In this document: in pieces, positions 1 through 6,892 of the stretch
Layout of the letters: the number at the start of each line of letters is the position of its first letter
Numbering within the stretch: the stretch's first letter is position 1
Origin: Desulfocarbo indianensis
Lineage (GTDB): Bacteria > Desulfobacterota > Desulfarculia > Desulfarculales > Desulfarculaceae
Length of the DNA stretch: 64,000 nucleotides
Assembly: GCA_001184205.1 (NCBI GenBank)
Contig: LBMP01000004.1
Location: 442,309-506,308 of the forward strand
Direction: 5' to 3'
Made by a program: the position numbers and the translations under genes
Notes under the pieces: model-generated
What the model was told of the DNA's origin: nothing
Seen by the model: the letters and a program-made list of their open reading frames with translations, nothing else
Database searches by the model: none

Positions 1-16
1 TGATATCAAGTTATTC

Positions 17-262
17 ATGAGCAAGGCGGACAAAATTCTGGGCCAAATGCGGCGCAATCCGCTGGACTGGCGCATCGAGGATATTATCCGGGTTGCCGAA
101 AGCAAGGGCATCCTGGTCCGCAAGCCGGGCGGCGGGTCCAGCCATGTGACCTTCGGCCACCCGTCCAGCGACTTGATAGTCACCGTCCCGGCCAAGCGCC
201 CGATCAAGTCGGTGTACATCAAGAATTTTCTGGGCCTGGTGGACGCGGTGGAGGGCAAGTAG
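17..262 (+). CDS. hicA: HicA-family mRNA interferase toxin
   Basis: 81 residues, the usual size of HicA toxins, which are dsRBD-like ribonucleases that cut mRNA. The family core is visible: GSSHVTF around residues 40-46 with the catalytic histidine at H43, followed by the VPAKRPIKSVYIKNFL block typical of the C-terminal half. It is followed 50 bp downstream by a HicB-type antitoxin on the same strand, the normal toxin-antitoxin order. The pair sits at the left side of the prophage, convergent with the leftward early operon, so it may stabilise the prophage or be lysogenic cargo. The family call is secure; activity is inferred. Confidence 0.9.
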   Translation: MSKADKILGQMRRNPLDWRIEDIIRVAESKGILVRKPGGGSSHVTFGHPSSDLIVTVPAKRPIKSVYIKNFLGLVDAVEGK

Positions 263-312
263 CCTTCCGCTCCCCGGCCGGGCTTGCGCGCCTTGCCTGA
301 AAGGTGGAAGAT

Positions 313-789
313 ATGAGCATGGAAAACCTTTATAAATATCCCTGCGAGATAGTCCCGCTGGCGGAAGAGGACGGCGGCGGCTATCTGGCCCGCTTCCCGG
401 ATTTGCCTGGAGTCGCGTCCGACGGGGAAACCCCCGAGGAGGCCCTGGCCAACGGTTTGGACGCCCTCAAGGGAGCCTTGGAGGCCATGGCCGAATGGAA
501 CAAGCCCATTCCCGAGCCCGGCCACGCCAGCGGCCGAATGGCCCTCCGTCTGCCTAAAAGCCTGCATGCCAAGCTCAAGCTCCGCGCCGCGGCCGATGAG
601 GTCAGCGAAAACATGACCGCCGTGGCTCTCATAGCCGAAGGCTTGGGCTTGCGCGAGGGAACCTCCGGCCAGGAGATAATAAAAAAGAGCACAGGCAAGT
701 GGTCCGGTCCCCTTAGCCGCAACAAGGCGGGCAGGTTTGTCGCCGCGGAAAAGAAGCCCGTCCAGCGCCGCAAGCGCAAAACCGGCTAG
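313..789 (+). CDS. hicB: HicB-family antitoxin with RHH-type C-terminal domain
   Basis: The partner of the HicA toxin. The N-terminal half has the HicB partial RNase-H-like fold signature (YPCEIVPLAEEDGGGYLARFPDLPG, split here as YPCEIVPLAEED and GGGYLARFPDLPG), and residues about 75-115 look like a ribbon-helix-helix DNA-binding segment (MALRLPKSLHAKLKLRAAA), so it probably represses its own operon. A basic tail follows. An in-frame GTG lies at 304, but AAGGTGG at 301-307 is placed correctly only for the ATG at 313, so I chose 313. The roughly 158-residue length is within the range of HicB proteins that carry a DNA-binding domain. Confidence 0.88.
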   Translation: MSMENLYKYPCEIVPLAEEDGGGYLARFPDLPGVASDGETPEEALANGLDALKGALEAMAEWNKPIPEPGHASGRMALRLPKSLHAKLKLRAAADEVSENMTAVALIAEGLGLREGTSGQEIIKKSTGKWSGPLSRNKAGRFVAAEKKPVQRRKRKTG

Positions 790-862
790 CGCCTCGTTCC
801 CGCCTATCCTCATAGGCCGGCCCTTCCCGCAGTATGGAATCATGACGCCCTCACTTAGCGGC

Positions 863-1081
863 TCATGCTACCGCCTCCTCAGTCCCTGGGTCAGATGTCG
901 AACGCCGCGTATTGCTCTGCATCCATTTGTCCAGGTCCGAACGGCGGTAAAGGCAACGCTTGCCCGCCTTTATGTAAATGGGGCCGCCGCCACGCACCCG
1001 AAATCCTTCCAAGGTGCGCGGACTCAGCTTGATGTGTTCAGCGGCTTCCTTTGTGGTTAGGTAAATCTCTTGCATGTTCAT
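863..1081 (-). CDS. Excisionase-like helix-turn-helix protein
   Basis: About 72 residues with the MerR/HTH_17 (excisionase, AlpA-like) pattern: LTTKEAAEHIKLSPRTLEGFRVRGGGP followed by YRRSDLDKWM. Such small winged-helix proteins act as directionality factors for phage integrases or as transcriptional regulators. An upstream in-frame TTG at 1093 exists, but GGAG is spaced correctly for the ATG at 1081. It is the last gene visible in the leftward early operon, 18 bp after the previous stop. A position near the prophage end fits an excisionase, but no integrase is in the window to confirm this. Confidence 0.75.
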   Translation of the reverse strand: MNMQEIYLTTKEAAEHIKLSPRTLEGFRVRGGGPIYIKAGKRCLYRRSDLDKWMQSNTRRSTSDPGTEEAVA

Positions 1082-1099
1082 AAGTAGCTCCAATGTGTA

Positions 1100-1642
1100 T
1101 TAGGTTTTAATGGTGAAAGAAAAAGGCCTGCGTTTGATGATTAGAGGCCCGCTTTTAATGAGACCCTTGAAAACGAGCCGCCAGATATCCAGCCAACCAA
1201 GCTCGGCCACGTCGTTTCTAATTTCATGTCTGGACAACGATAAATAGTAGCGCCGAATTTTCTTTGTCCCGAAGTCCGTAATCTCTTGCTCGCCAGTAGC
1301 AATGGCTTCAGGTACGGGCGGAGCGGCCCAGCGGATCAGGCGGTGGATTTTTTGCGATTGTCCATTGCTTGCTTTTTTGCGCGCCTTTGGACCAAGGCGC
1401 GGGCTGGGCTGCCATGCTGCGCAGTCGATAATTTTTCTGGAAATATAATCGTACATAAAGAATGGGGGAGTTTTGTCCCACTCGACACGACCTAAAAACA
1501 ACAAAGGAGAGTATCTATAGTAAACGGCAGGCATGCGGCGGGGGACAGGATAGGCGCATTCACCAAGTTTGTGTGCTGAGTCGGGCTTTCCAGTCCATCC
1601 AAACCCGCGACCAAAACGACAAGTCCGGCAGTCTTTTTTCAT
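1100..1642 (-). CDS. Hypothetical phage protein, Cys-rich N-terminus
   Basis: 180 residues, not recognised. The first 30 residues hold CRTC and a later Cys (MKKDCRTCRFGRGFGW, GECAYPVP), a layout that could bind a metal. The C-terminal third is basic and ends in a hydrophobic/basic tail. The start ATG overlaps the stop of the radical SAM gene as ATGA, so the two are translationally coupled. The gene is richer in AT codons than its neighbours. No function is assigned. Confidence 0.6.
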   Translation of the reverse strand: MKKDCRTCRFGRGFGWTGKPDSAHKLGECAYPVPRRMPAVYYRYSPLLFLGRVEWDKTPPFFMYDYISRKIIDCAAWQPSPRLGPKARKKASNGQSQKIHRLIRWAAPPVPEAIATGEQEITDFGTKKIRRYYLSLSRHEIRNDVAELGWLDIWRLVFKGLIKSGPLIIKRRPFSFTIKT

Positions 1643-2439
1643 CTAACGCGCTCCAGGTCTTGCTTGATGTAGTAGTGGCGGCAGCCCAGGAAAGGGCCGG
1701 CCTGCATTTGGCTTTTATCCACCCTGGCGAAGCCCAGGGATTCCAAGAGGGCCGCGACCTGCCGGCGGAAGCTGGGCCAATGGATGGGCTTGGGCGGGGC
1801 CATGTGATTGAGCTTGCCCACGGCGATGAGGTTGCAATAGGCGGCGGCCTCCCGGATGGCGTTGACGGTCCATTGGGGGGTGATCACCGGCTCGAAGCTG
1901 GCCCAGGTGGCCACCTTGAACCCCATGGCGGCCCTGAGGTTGTCCACCCGCGCCAGGCCGCCGGCGTCCGCGCCGGGCTCCCAGGATGAGCGCGCCTGCT
2001 CGGATAGGCTGGTGAGGGAAACCCCGAAGGAACCGCCGGCGGTAAGCAGCAAGCCCAGGTCCCGGCGGGCGGCCGGGCCGGCCTTGGTGAGAATCTTGGG
2101 CCTGAGGCCGTGGGCGCGCAAAATCCGCAAGGCGGTGCGGGTGAGGCGGTGATCCTGCTCCAGGGGCTGGTAAGGATCGCAGGTGAAGCAAAGCAGCACC
2201 GGGCCGCGCTCGCCTTTTTGGGCAAGCTTGCAGGCGTCGCGCTCCAGGGCCTCCAGCACGCCCTCGCGCGGCTGGGGCCGGCCGTGAAAGGCGGCGCGTT
2301 TCTCCGGGGTGTTTTGCCAGGTGGCGGCGGGCGCGTAGCAATACACGCAGCCGTGGGAGCAGCCCTTGTACAAGTTGCAGGCCCAAGGCGCGTATTCCTC
2401 GGCCGGGGAGCCCGGCTTGGGGCGGTAGATGGCCTGCAT
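1639..2439 (-). CDS. Radical SAM protein, SplB/COG1533-like
   Basis: 266 residues. C27, C31 and C34 form the CxxxCxxC radical-SAM cluster motif (CSHGCVYC) that binds [4Fe-4S] and S-adenosylmethionine. The surrounding NLYKGCSHGCVYCYA resembles the spore-photoproduct-lyase-like family, which is found in some phages and is often described as DNA-repair photolyase-like. LLCFTCDPYQPLE and the later LTKAG and FEPVI blocks also fit COG1533. The substrate is unknown. It lies in the early operon with a strong AAGGAGG site ahead of the ATG and couples to the next gene. Whether it repairs or modifies DNA, or does something else, cannot be read from the sequence. Confidence 0.85.
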   Translation of the reverse strand: MQAIYRPKPGSPAEEYAPWACNLYKGCSHGCVYCYAPAATWQNTPEKRAAFHGRPQPREGVLEALERDACKLAQKGERGPVLLCFTCDPYQPLEQDHRLTRTALRILRAHGLRPKILTKAGPAARRDLGLLLTAGGSFGVSLTSLSEQARSSWEPGADAGGLARVDNLRAAMGFKVATWASFEPVITPQWTVNAIREAAAYCNLIAVGKLNHMAPPKPIHWPSFRRQVAALLESLGFARVDKSQMQAGPFLGCRHYYIKQDLERVR

Positions 2440-2637
2440 CTAGCAAGCCTCCTTTTTGGCCTTGAAGCTTAGGCAGCGCAGGCGCTCGGTTTTGGAATCG
2501 AGATTAAGGCAGGGCTTCATGTCCACGTGCAGCAGGGTGCAGCGGCCCAGGACCTGCTTGCCCGCGTCGGGCCGGTGGAACTCGCACTGAGGCTTGCAGC
2601 AATCGAAGCGCTGGTATTGGATGCGGACAAAGGGCAT
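2440..2637 (-). CDS. Small cysteine-rich phage protein
   Basis: About 65 residues from the ATG at 2637, which has GGAG eight bases upstream; the longer reading to 2700 overlaps the upstream gene and has no ribosome site. It contains CC, C, C, C and C (FDCCKPQCEFHR, GRCTLL, KPCLN, RCLSF), which suggests a small metal-binding fold. It lies between the zinc-ribbon-like protein and the radical SAM gene, and its TAG is directly followed by the radical SAM ATG. Function unknown; a link to the neighbouring Fe-S enzyme is only a guess. Confidence 0.6.
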   Translation of the reverse strand: MPFVRIQYQRFDCCKPQCEFHRPDAGKQVLGRCTLLHVDMKPCLNLDSKTERLRCLSFKAKKEAC

Positions 2638-2653
2638 GGGCTTTTCTCCGGTT

Positions 2654-3076
2654 TTAAGCGCGGGGGGCGCTTTGTGTTCCAGGCTCGGGGCCAGGCTCAA
2701 GCGCCGGCCCCGGCCCCTTCCCTGGCTTCCAGCCGGTTTTTTTATGGTACTCAGCTAAGGTGTGTTCCAGGTCCCACGGCTCAACGCAGTAACCCAGAGC
2801 GTCCAGATTTAGCCAAATCTCGCCGCATTTTTCGCAGAGATAGCAGGGTGAAAACGGAATCTCGTCGCCTTTGATCTTGTATTCTATGTAGTTGTAAGGG
2901 GCTCGGATTCTGGGAAACTCAATACAAGGGGCTCCGATGTTGATTAGCTCATTGCAGTTTTCACAGCGCCGCCTGCGCTTTTGGTCAAAAGGGGCAAAAT
3001 CTTTATTCTCCGGTGGATACCAGGCCCAAGAGCCATAATCACCGTCCCAATCGCCACAACTACAAGATAAAGACAT
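2654..3076 (-). CDS. Zinc-ribbon-like phage protein
   Basis: 140 residues. It starts MSLSCSCGDWDGD and carries CENC near residue 38 and CYLCEKCGEIW near residue 80, giving paired CxxC knuckles of a probable zinc-binding domain. Proteins with this MSLSC start are seen as hypothetical genes in many phages. The C-terminal 25 residues are a proline/glycine-rich low-complexity tail. An AGGA-type ribosome site precedes the ATG. No function is known. Confidence 0.65.
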   Translation of the reverse strand: MSLSCSCGDWDGDYGSWAWYPPENKDFAPFDQKRRRRCENCNELINIGAPCIEFPRIRAPYNYIEYKIKGDEIPFSPCYLCEKCGEIWLNLDALGYCVEPWDLEHTLAEYHKKTGWKPGKGPGPALEPGPEPGTQSAPRA

Positions 3077-3101
3077 GGCCGGTTTTCCTTTCCTGTAGCC
3101 C

Positions 3102-3389
3102 CTAGCGCCTGCCGCCGGGGCGGCGGCGGTAGTAGAGGGCCAGGGCCAGCACCAGGGCCACCGCCGCGAAGCTCACCGCATAATTGGCCAGCACCAAGGG
3201 GGAGCCGCCGGTCAAAGGCACCACGGCGCCGGCGCAAAGGATCATGGCCAGGCACAGGGCCTGGGTGAGCAGGCTTATGTCTCGGCTGGACTTGCGGGCC
3301 ACCAGGCGCTTGATTTGGGGCAGCTGCACCACCACGGCCAGGCCGAAGCCGATCCAGGCCAGGGCGGCGGAAATAGTTTCATGGCTCAT
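3102..3389 (-). CDS. PQ-loop (SemiSWEET-like) three-helix membrane protein
   Basis: 95 residues from the ATG at 3389, which overlaps the stop of the upstream gene (ATGA), so an N-terminal extension to 3503 is unlikely. Three hydrophobic helices are visible (about residues 6-24, 38-60 and 66-88). The first helix ends in the PQ-loop signature QLPQIKRLVARKSSRDIS (PQ at residues 24-25). SemiSWEET proteins of this size dimerise into sugar transporters; related PQ-loop proteins have other roles. Its presence inside a phage early operon is unusual. Confidence 0.75.
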   Translation of the reverse strand: MSHETISAALAWIGFGLAVVVQLPQIKRLVARKSSRDISLLTQALCLAMILCAGAVVPLTGGSPLVLANYAVSFAAVALVLALALYYRRRPGGRR

Positions 3390-3610
3390 GGCAGGGGGTC
3401 TTTCATTGAAACCCGGCCAACATACAAGCCCTCCATATAGGCTTGCTTTATGTGGCGCAGAATAAGGTCGTAAGCTCTTTTTTGCTGATCGGCCGTTTTG
3501 CAATTGACAGGAACGCTTCGGATTTTTTGGGCAATGCCGGTCTTCTCAATCCAAGCATCCGCCATTCCTTCCAGCAGTTCCATCGCCTTAAGCGTTGTTT
3601 GATCGGGCAT
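3386..3610 (-). CDS. Hypothetical small phage protein
   Basis: 74 residues from the ATG at 3610, preceded by AGGGGG. An in-frame ATG at 3811 directly follows the upstream stop, but the extra 67 residues look like translated non-coding, low-complexity sequence. The shorter protein is helical and charged (KAMELLEGMADAWIEKTG, DLILRHIKQAYMEG). Its stop overlaps the start of the PQ-loop gene, so the two are coupled. Not recognised. Confidence 0.55.
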   Translation of the reverse strand: MPDQTTLKAMELLEGMADAWIEKTGIAQKIRSVPVNCKTADQQKRAYDLILRHIKQAYMEGLYVGRVSMKDPLP

Positions 3611-3814
3611 GTTATAAGCCCCCTTTTTCTTCACCGAGACACCAATTAAAGGGCCCGGCCGCTCCGTTGCGCCCGGCCGGGGAAGAGGTCGATCGGTACA
3701 GGAGGAACCTAAGTCGGTCAGACGAGAACCCTGGGCCTCGGACGGCACGGAGCTTTTAAGGGCACGCCGGGCCGCAATCATGACGGCCGGCCTCAGGGGT
3801 AGCGAAGCCATGGT

Positions 3815-4267
3815 TCAATCCCCCGCGAACATGACCGCCTGGGCGGGCCGGGCGGGGGGAGGGGTTTGAGTTCGGCCGGGCTCCATGGGGATGGGCTGGG
3901 CCCCGGCCAGCACCCACAGATAGCTATATGGCGGCCGGTCCTGGCCCAGGTTGAAGTGGGCGTCGTAGCCGAAGGGGCAGCGCGGCGAATCCAAGCGCCA
4001 GCAATCCACCACCTCGGCCCAGCCCACCAGGCCCCTGGCCAGGCAGAGGCGGATATAGGCGGTGCCGTTGAAGAGATTCACCCCGGCCCGGTGGGCGGCG
4101 TTTATGAGGCAGCGCTGGGAAGGGGTGAAGCGCTGGGAGGCCTCCTGGATGACGGCCACCTGGCCCCGGTAGGGAGTGGGCCGGGGCTGCAGGGCCGCCC
4201 GCACCAGGCCGATGACCACGGCCGCGCCCCAGGGGGCGGGCAGGATGAGGGAGGGCAGCTCAGGCAC
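3815..4267 (-). CDS. Hypothetical phage protein
   Basis: About 150 residues from a GTG at 4267 whose first bases overlap the end of the FliS-like gene. A longer reading to 4315 is possible but lies wholly inside that gene. It has one hydrophobic stretch near the N-terminus (LILPAPWGAAVVIGLVRAAL) and a conserved-looking middle (RFTPSQRCLINAAHRAG, CWRLDSPRCPFGYDAHF), then a proline-rich tail. No family is recognised. It may work with the FliS-like protein encoded just upstream, as the two are translationally coupled. Confidence 0.55.
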   Translation of the reverse strand: MPELPSLILPAPWGAAVVIGLVRAALQPRPTPYRGQVAVIQEASQRFTPSQRCLINAAHRAGVNLFNGTAYIRLCLARGLVGWAEVVDCWRLDSPRCPFGYDAHFNLGQDRPPYSYLWVLAGAQPIPMEPGRTQTPPPARPAQAVMFAGD

Positions 4268-4598
4268 GGCCGCCCGCCTCTTGCCAGGCCTGGTGCAGTT
4301 CCTCGGCCAGGTCACGGCAATACTGCAGGCCGTCGGCGGCGTCGCGGCCGGCCAGGGCCCGATCTATGAGCGCCAGCATGCAGAGGTAGACGTGATGAAA
4401 GGCCAAGGCCGGCATGCCGCGGTGATAATCCAGGCCGTTATCCAGGACGCTGAGCGCGGCCTTGGCCGAAATCGCGTAGTAGCGAAAATCTTCCCGCTGA
4501 TCCTGGGCCAGGGCCAGGCAGGCGCGGTCCAGAAAGCGGCGCAAGGAATCGTAGGGGCCGGCGGCCGCCTGGGGGGAATCAAGCATCACTTGCGGCAT
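4260..4598 (-). CDS. FliS-like helical protein (flagellin-chaperone-like)
   Basis: 112 residues, close to the usual length of FliS, the cytoplasmic chaperone that binds the flagellin C-terminus. The pattern matches FliS along its length: PYDSLRRFLDRACLAL, then a helix with AKAALSVLDNGLDY, then FHHVYLCMLALIDRAL, and the closing AEELHQAWQEA (compare YDGALRFL, LxxSLDxxxGG, LYDYMxxRL, ExLRxAWxE of FliS). It has an excellent AAGGAGG site. It lies in a phage early operon with no flagellar gene nearby, so a FliS fold is inferred but a flagellar role is not shown. Confidence 0.6.
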   Translation of the reverse strand: MPQVMLDSPQAAAGPYDSLRRFLDRACLALAQDQREDFRYYAISAKAALSVLDNGLDYHRGMPALAFHHVYLCMLALIDRALAGRDAADGLQYCRDLAEELHQAWQEAGGRA

Positions 4599-4744
4599 GG
4601 GGCCTCCTTCAGGCGGGCCAGGATGCGGCCGATGGCGGCTCCCGGCATGGCCCGGCGCAGCTCGGCCAGGTAGGCCAGGCTGCCGCCCAGGCCCCTGGGT
4701 TGGGGGACCGGGCGCGGGCGCAATGGCAGGACCTGGGCCGGCAT
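4586..4744 (-). CDS. Small ORF of 52 residues in the early operon
   Basis: The ATG at 4744 lies two bases after the stop of the CII-like gene, and the end overlaps the start of the FliS-like gene. The product is basic and proline-rich at the N-terminus (LPLRPRPVPQPRG), then a short helix (LAYLAELRRAMPGAAIGRILARLKEA). No family is recognised. The tight packing is the main support that it is translated. Confidence 0.45.
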   Translation of the reverse strand: MPAQVLPLRPRPVPQPRGLGGSLAYLAELRRAMPGAAIGRILARLKEAPCRK

Positions 4745-4746
4745 TG

Positions 4747-5244
4747 TTAGGCCCCGGCCAGGTGCAGGACGCGGGCGGCCTGCATGACTGATGCGACTTG
4801 GGAGGCCAGGTCGAAGCCGGCGGCCTCTATGAGCATCAGCTCGGAGCGGCTTACATAGGAGCCGCGCTGTCCCCGGGGATCCACGGCCAGCACCGCGCGC
4901 TCGCCCAAATCGCCGTGGGCGCGGGCCAGGCGGCTTAGGCCCAGGATCACGTCCGGCGGGGAGGGGGCCTGGGGCAGGGGATAGATGCCGCAGCCGGTCT
5001 CGCCGGCCAGGGCGGCCAGGGGCTCCAGGGCGCGCCGGGGGCCCAGGCGCTCGACGCCCAGGCGCAAGGCGGGCCCCAAATCGCGGGCCCTGAAGAAGGC
5101 GCCGCAATCCCAGGGATTGGCCATGCGGGAAAGGTAGCCGGGCTTGAGGCCCAGGAGCTTGCCCAGGTCCGGGGCTCCCAGGGCATCCACCAAACGATGC
5201 AGAGACCATTCGAACCGGCTGGGCAGGGATGCTTGGTTTAGCAT
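4747..5244 (-). CDS. CII-like phage regulatory protein with HTH
   Basis: 165 residues from the ATG at 5244, which has GGAGGCGAGC just upstream; the TTG at 5256 is less likely. The N-terminal part looks like the HTH of the phage CII/CP76-type regulators (LHRLVDALGAPDLGKLLGL, then KPGYLSRMANPWD), and the long helical C-terminal part would oligomerise. It sits in the early operon divergent from the CI-like repressor, as expected for a lysis-lysogeny regulator. No catalytic motif is visible. Confidence 0.55.
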   Translation of the reverse strand: MLNQASLPSRFEWSLHRLVDALGAPDLGKLLGLKPGYLSRMANPWDCGAFFRARDLGPALRLGVERLGPRRALEPLAALAGETGCGIYPLPQAPSPPDVILGLSRLARAHGDLGERAVLAVDPRGQRGSYVSRSELMLIEAAGFDLASQVASVMQAARVLHLAGA

Positions 5245-5258
5245 GCTCGCCTCCAATG

Positions 5259-5402
5259 CTAATTGACCCGATGGCGGCGGCGGGTTAGCTTGGCCGCGTC
5301 AGGGCCGTGGACGATCTCCCGCAAGGCATGGGCTATGACCGCCAGGCACAAGGCCGTGAGCGGCGGGCCCAAGAGGATTTGCAGGAGAGTTTGGATTGCC
5401 AT
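5259..5402 (-). CDS. 47-residue single-pass membrane protein
   Basis: A short ORF with CCGGAGATTGAA directly ahead of its ATG. It encodes an N-terminal hydrophobic helix (QTLLQILLGPPLTALCLAVI) followed by a basic tail ending KLTRRRHRVN, a positive-inside single-span layout. It ends 14 bases before the CII-like gene and fills the gap between that gene and the upstream HTH gene. Function unknown; toxin-like or holin-like small membrane proteins share this shape. Confidence 0.5.
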   Translation of the reverse strand: MAIQTLLQILLGPPLTALCLAVIAHALREIVHGPDAAKLTRRRHRVN

Positions 5403-5460
5403 TTCAATCTCCGGGCGGAGCTAGCGGTTCAGACGCCCTCTGGCCGCGGCGCGCGCGCCT

Positions 5461-5874
5461 CTAGTCTGTTAAGGGCCCTTGGGCCCCTTCCCGGCGAACG
5501 GGGGGCCGGCCGCCGGGAAGAGGCCTTTGGGACCTGGGGGGCAATGAACAGGGGTTGTGATGCACCCCTGGGAAATCACTGGACATAACGCGCTCGCCTG
5601 TCCTATTCTCATAGGCGGCGTGAAAGTGTGACGGGACGTGGGCGAACAGCCACGATTCCGCCATGCCCGTTTTCTGGGACAAGGACTCCCTGATGCGCGC
5701 GTGCAACTCGGTGGTGTTGATGCCTTGGCGGACCACGCGGCTGACCACGGCGCGGTTGCAGTTGCAGGCTTCGGCGATTCTTTCCTGGCATGAGCCAACG
5801 GCGCGCAAGGCGACGTATATCCGGCGGGGGCCGGGAGGCTCGGTCAGGAGGCGTTGGCGCGTGGTGTCATCCAT
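5461..5874 (-). CDS. Phage DNA-binding protein with HTH
   Basis: 137 residues. The N-terminal half has an HTH-like segment (GSCQERIAEACNCNRAVVSRVVRQG, seen as QERIAEACNC then NRAVVSRVVRQG) similar to small phage regulators that read operator DNA. The C-terminal 45 residues are basic, proline-rich and probably disordered. AGGAAAGAGCC gives a good start site. It lies near the promoter-proximal end of the leftward operon, where a Cro- or Ner-like regulator would be expected. Confidence 0.6.
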   Translation of the reverse strand: MDDTTRQRLLTEPPGPRRIYVALRAVGSCQERIAEACNCNRAVVSRVVRQGINTTELHARIRESLSQKTGMAESWLFAHVPSHFHAAYENRTGERVMSSDFPGVHHNPCSLPPRSQRPLPGGRPPVRREGAQGPLTD

Positions 5875-5913
5875 GGCTCTTTCCTGGAGGTACGGTTAGT
5901 TGACGCGGTCCGG

Positions 5914-6219
5914 CTAGACTCCCAAATCCCCCGCGATATCCTCCAGGGCTTCGAGCTGGGATATGGCCAGGCCGAGGAGGGCGCGGCGATCATCCGGCTG
6001 GAAGCCATGGAGCCGGGAAAGTTCATCGAGGAGGCGCTGGACCTCCGATGCGGCGGATGAATTGGAGGGCTGGGCCTCATCAAGGAGTTGGTAGAGCAGG
6101 CCCAGGCTTTCCTCCGAGGAGAGGCCCAGGCGCTGCAACAAGAAACGTATTTCGTTGGCCGAGTCATGGCTGGGGTCCATGGGCAGGGCGGCGAATCCGG
6201 CCATGAATTCCGGGGTCAT
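5914..6219 (-). CDS. Hypothetical protein, first gene of the leftward early operon
   Basis: 101 residues, acidic and mostly helical (EIRFLLQRLGLSSEESLGLL, SEVQRLLDELSRL, ALLGLAISQLEALEDIAGDL). It is the gene closest to the divergent switch region upstream of the CI-like repressor. The ATG at 6219 has no strong ribosome site; the ATG at 6204 is an alternative. Not recognised. An overlapping antisense reading from 5844 to 6167 in another frame was judged a shadow. Confidence 0.5.
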   Translation of the reverse strand: MTPEFMAGFAALPMDPSHDSANEIRFLLQRLGLSSEESLGLLYQLLDEAQPSNSSAASEVQRLLDELSRLHGFQPDDRRALLGLAISQLEALEDIAGDLGV

Positions 6220-6330
6220 GCGGATGCAGGCGGCTTCGTTTCCGACTTACTGGTTTTGCGCGTTTCTAAATAGCATTGTTGGCCCCTTGTTTGTTTGAGT
6301 ATGTGACCATGATTACAGAAAACAAGTAGT
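6220..6330. promoter_or_regulatory. Divergent lysogeny switch region with inverted repeat
   Basis: An AT-rich gap between the leftward early operon and the CI-like gene, set in GC-rich surroundings. It holds CTTGTTT at 6286-6292 and its inverse AAACAAG at 6320-6326, separated by 27 bases, a candidate operator pair. Promoters for both directions are expected here, but no clear -35/-10 pair could be assigned. Confidence 0.4.
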
Positions 6331-6849
6331 ATGTCAACGATTAAATTACGCGATAACTTTAATCTTGATAAGGCGCTTGAACGCCTTGCTAATTTGGCTG
6401 GCTGCCAGCTAACGCAGAGGGCTATTGCTAAAACACTTGGAATTACAGAACAAAATTTTTCAGATCGAAAGCGGCGCGGCACTTTACTTGAACCTATGGC
6501 GCGCTGGGCCTTAGAAAAAGGCCATTCGCTGGACTACATATTTCAAGTAGTAAATGAGGCTTGCCCAAAAGAGGCTGTGATGGCTGGGCAAGATTACATA
6601 GGCCTGCCCAAGGGAGACGACAAGGAGCTTAGCGAGCCGGAAAGGGCCACACTGGAGCAGGCCTTGGAGGTCCTGCGGGCCTCGGGCGAGCCGGGCGGCG
6701 GGTATGCCAAGGCGCTATACCAAAACATACAAATGTTTCACCGGGGATTAAGAGACGCCAAGGCGGCGGCTCAAAACCCCTCAAGCGGGGCGGGGGCAGT
6801 GGGGAGCTCACGCGGCGGGCGCAAAAGGCGGTCCGGCGCGGGCAGCTGA
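6331..6849 (+). CDS. CI-like phage repressor (N-terminal HTH type)
   Basis: 172 residues. The N-terminus matches the phage CI repressor HTH family: KALERLANLAGCQLTQRAIA, then KTLGITEQNFSDRKRRGTL, then WALEKGHSLDYIF. This domain would bind operators in the gap just upstream and hold the lytic operon silent. The C-terminal part is basic and low in complexity, without the peptidase (Ser/Lys dyad) domain of LexA-type repressors, so induction may not use RecA-driven self-cleavage. The first two thirds use AT-rich codons unlike the tail. Confidence 0.75.
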   Translation: MSTIKLRDNFNLDKALERLANLAGCQLTQRAIAKTLGITEQNFSDRKRRGTLLEPMARWALEKGHSLDYIFQVVNEACPKEAVMAGQDYIGLPKGDDKELSEPERATLEQALEVLRASGEPGGGYAKALYQNIQMFHRGLRDAKAAAQNPSSGAGAVGSSRGGRKRRSGAGS

Positions 6850-6892
6850 TTTTCATAGAGGAGTGGCTGAGGAAGAAAGACTGGGGGGAATC

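Noticed and set aside
3611..3811. N-terminal extension of the 74-residue early protein to the ATG at 3811
   Set aside because: The extra 67 residues look non-coding, and the ATG at 3610 has its own ribosome site; the longer form cannot be fully excluded.
6216..6482. 88-codon leftward ORF overlapping the CI-like gene
   Set aside because: It crosses the switch region and the repressor's HTH coding part; no domain or ribosome site.
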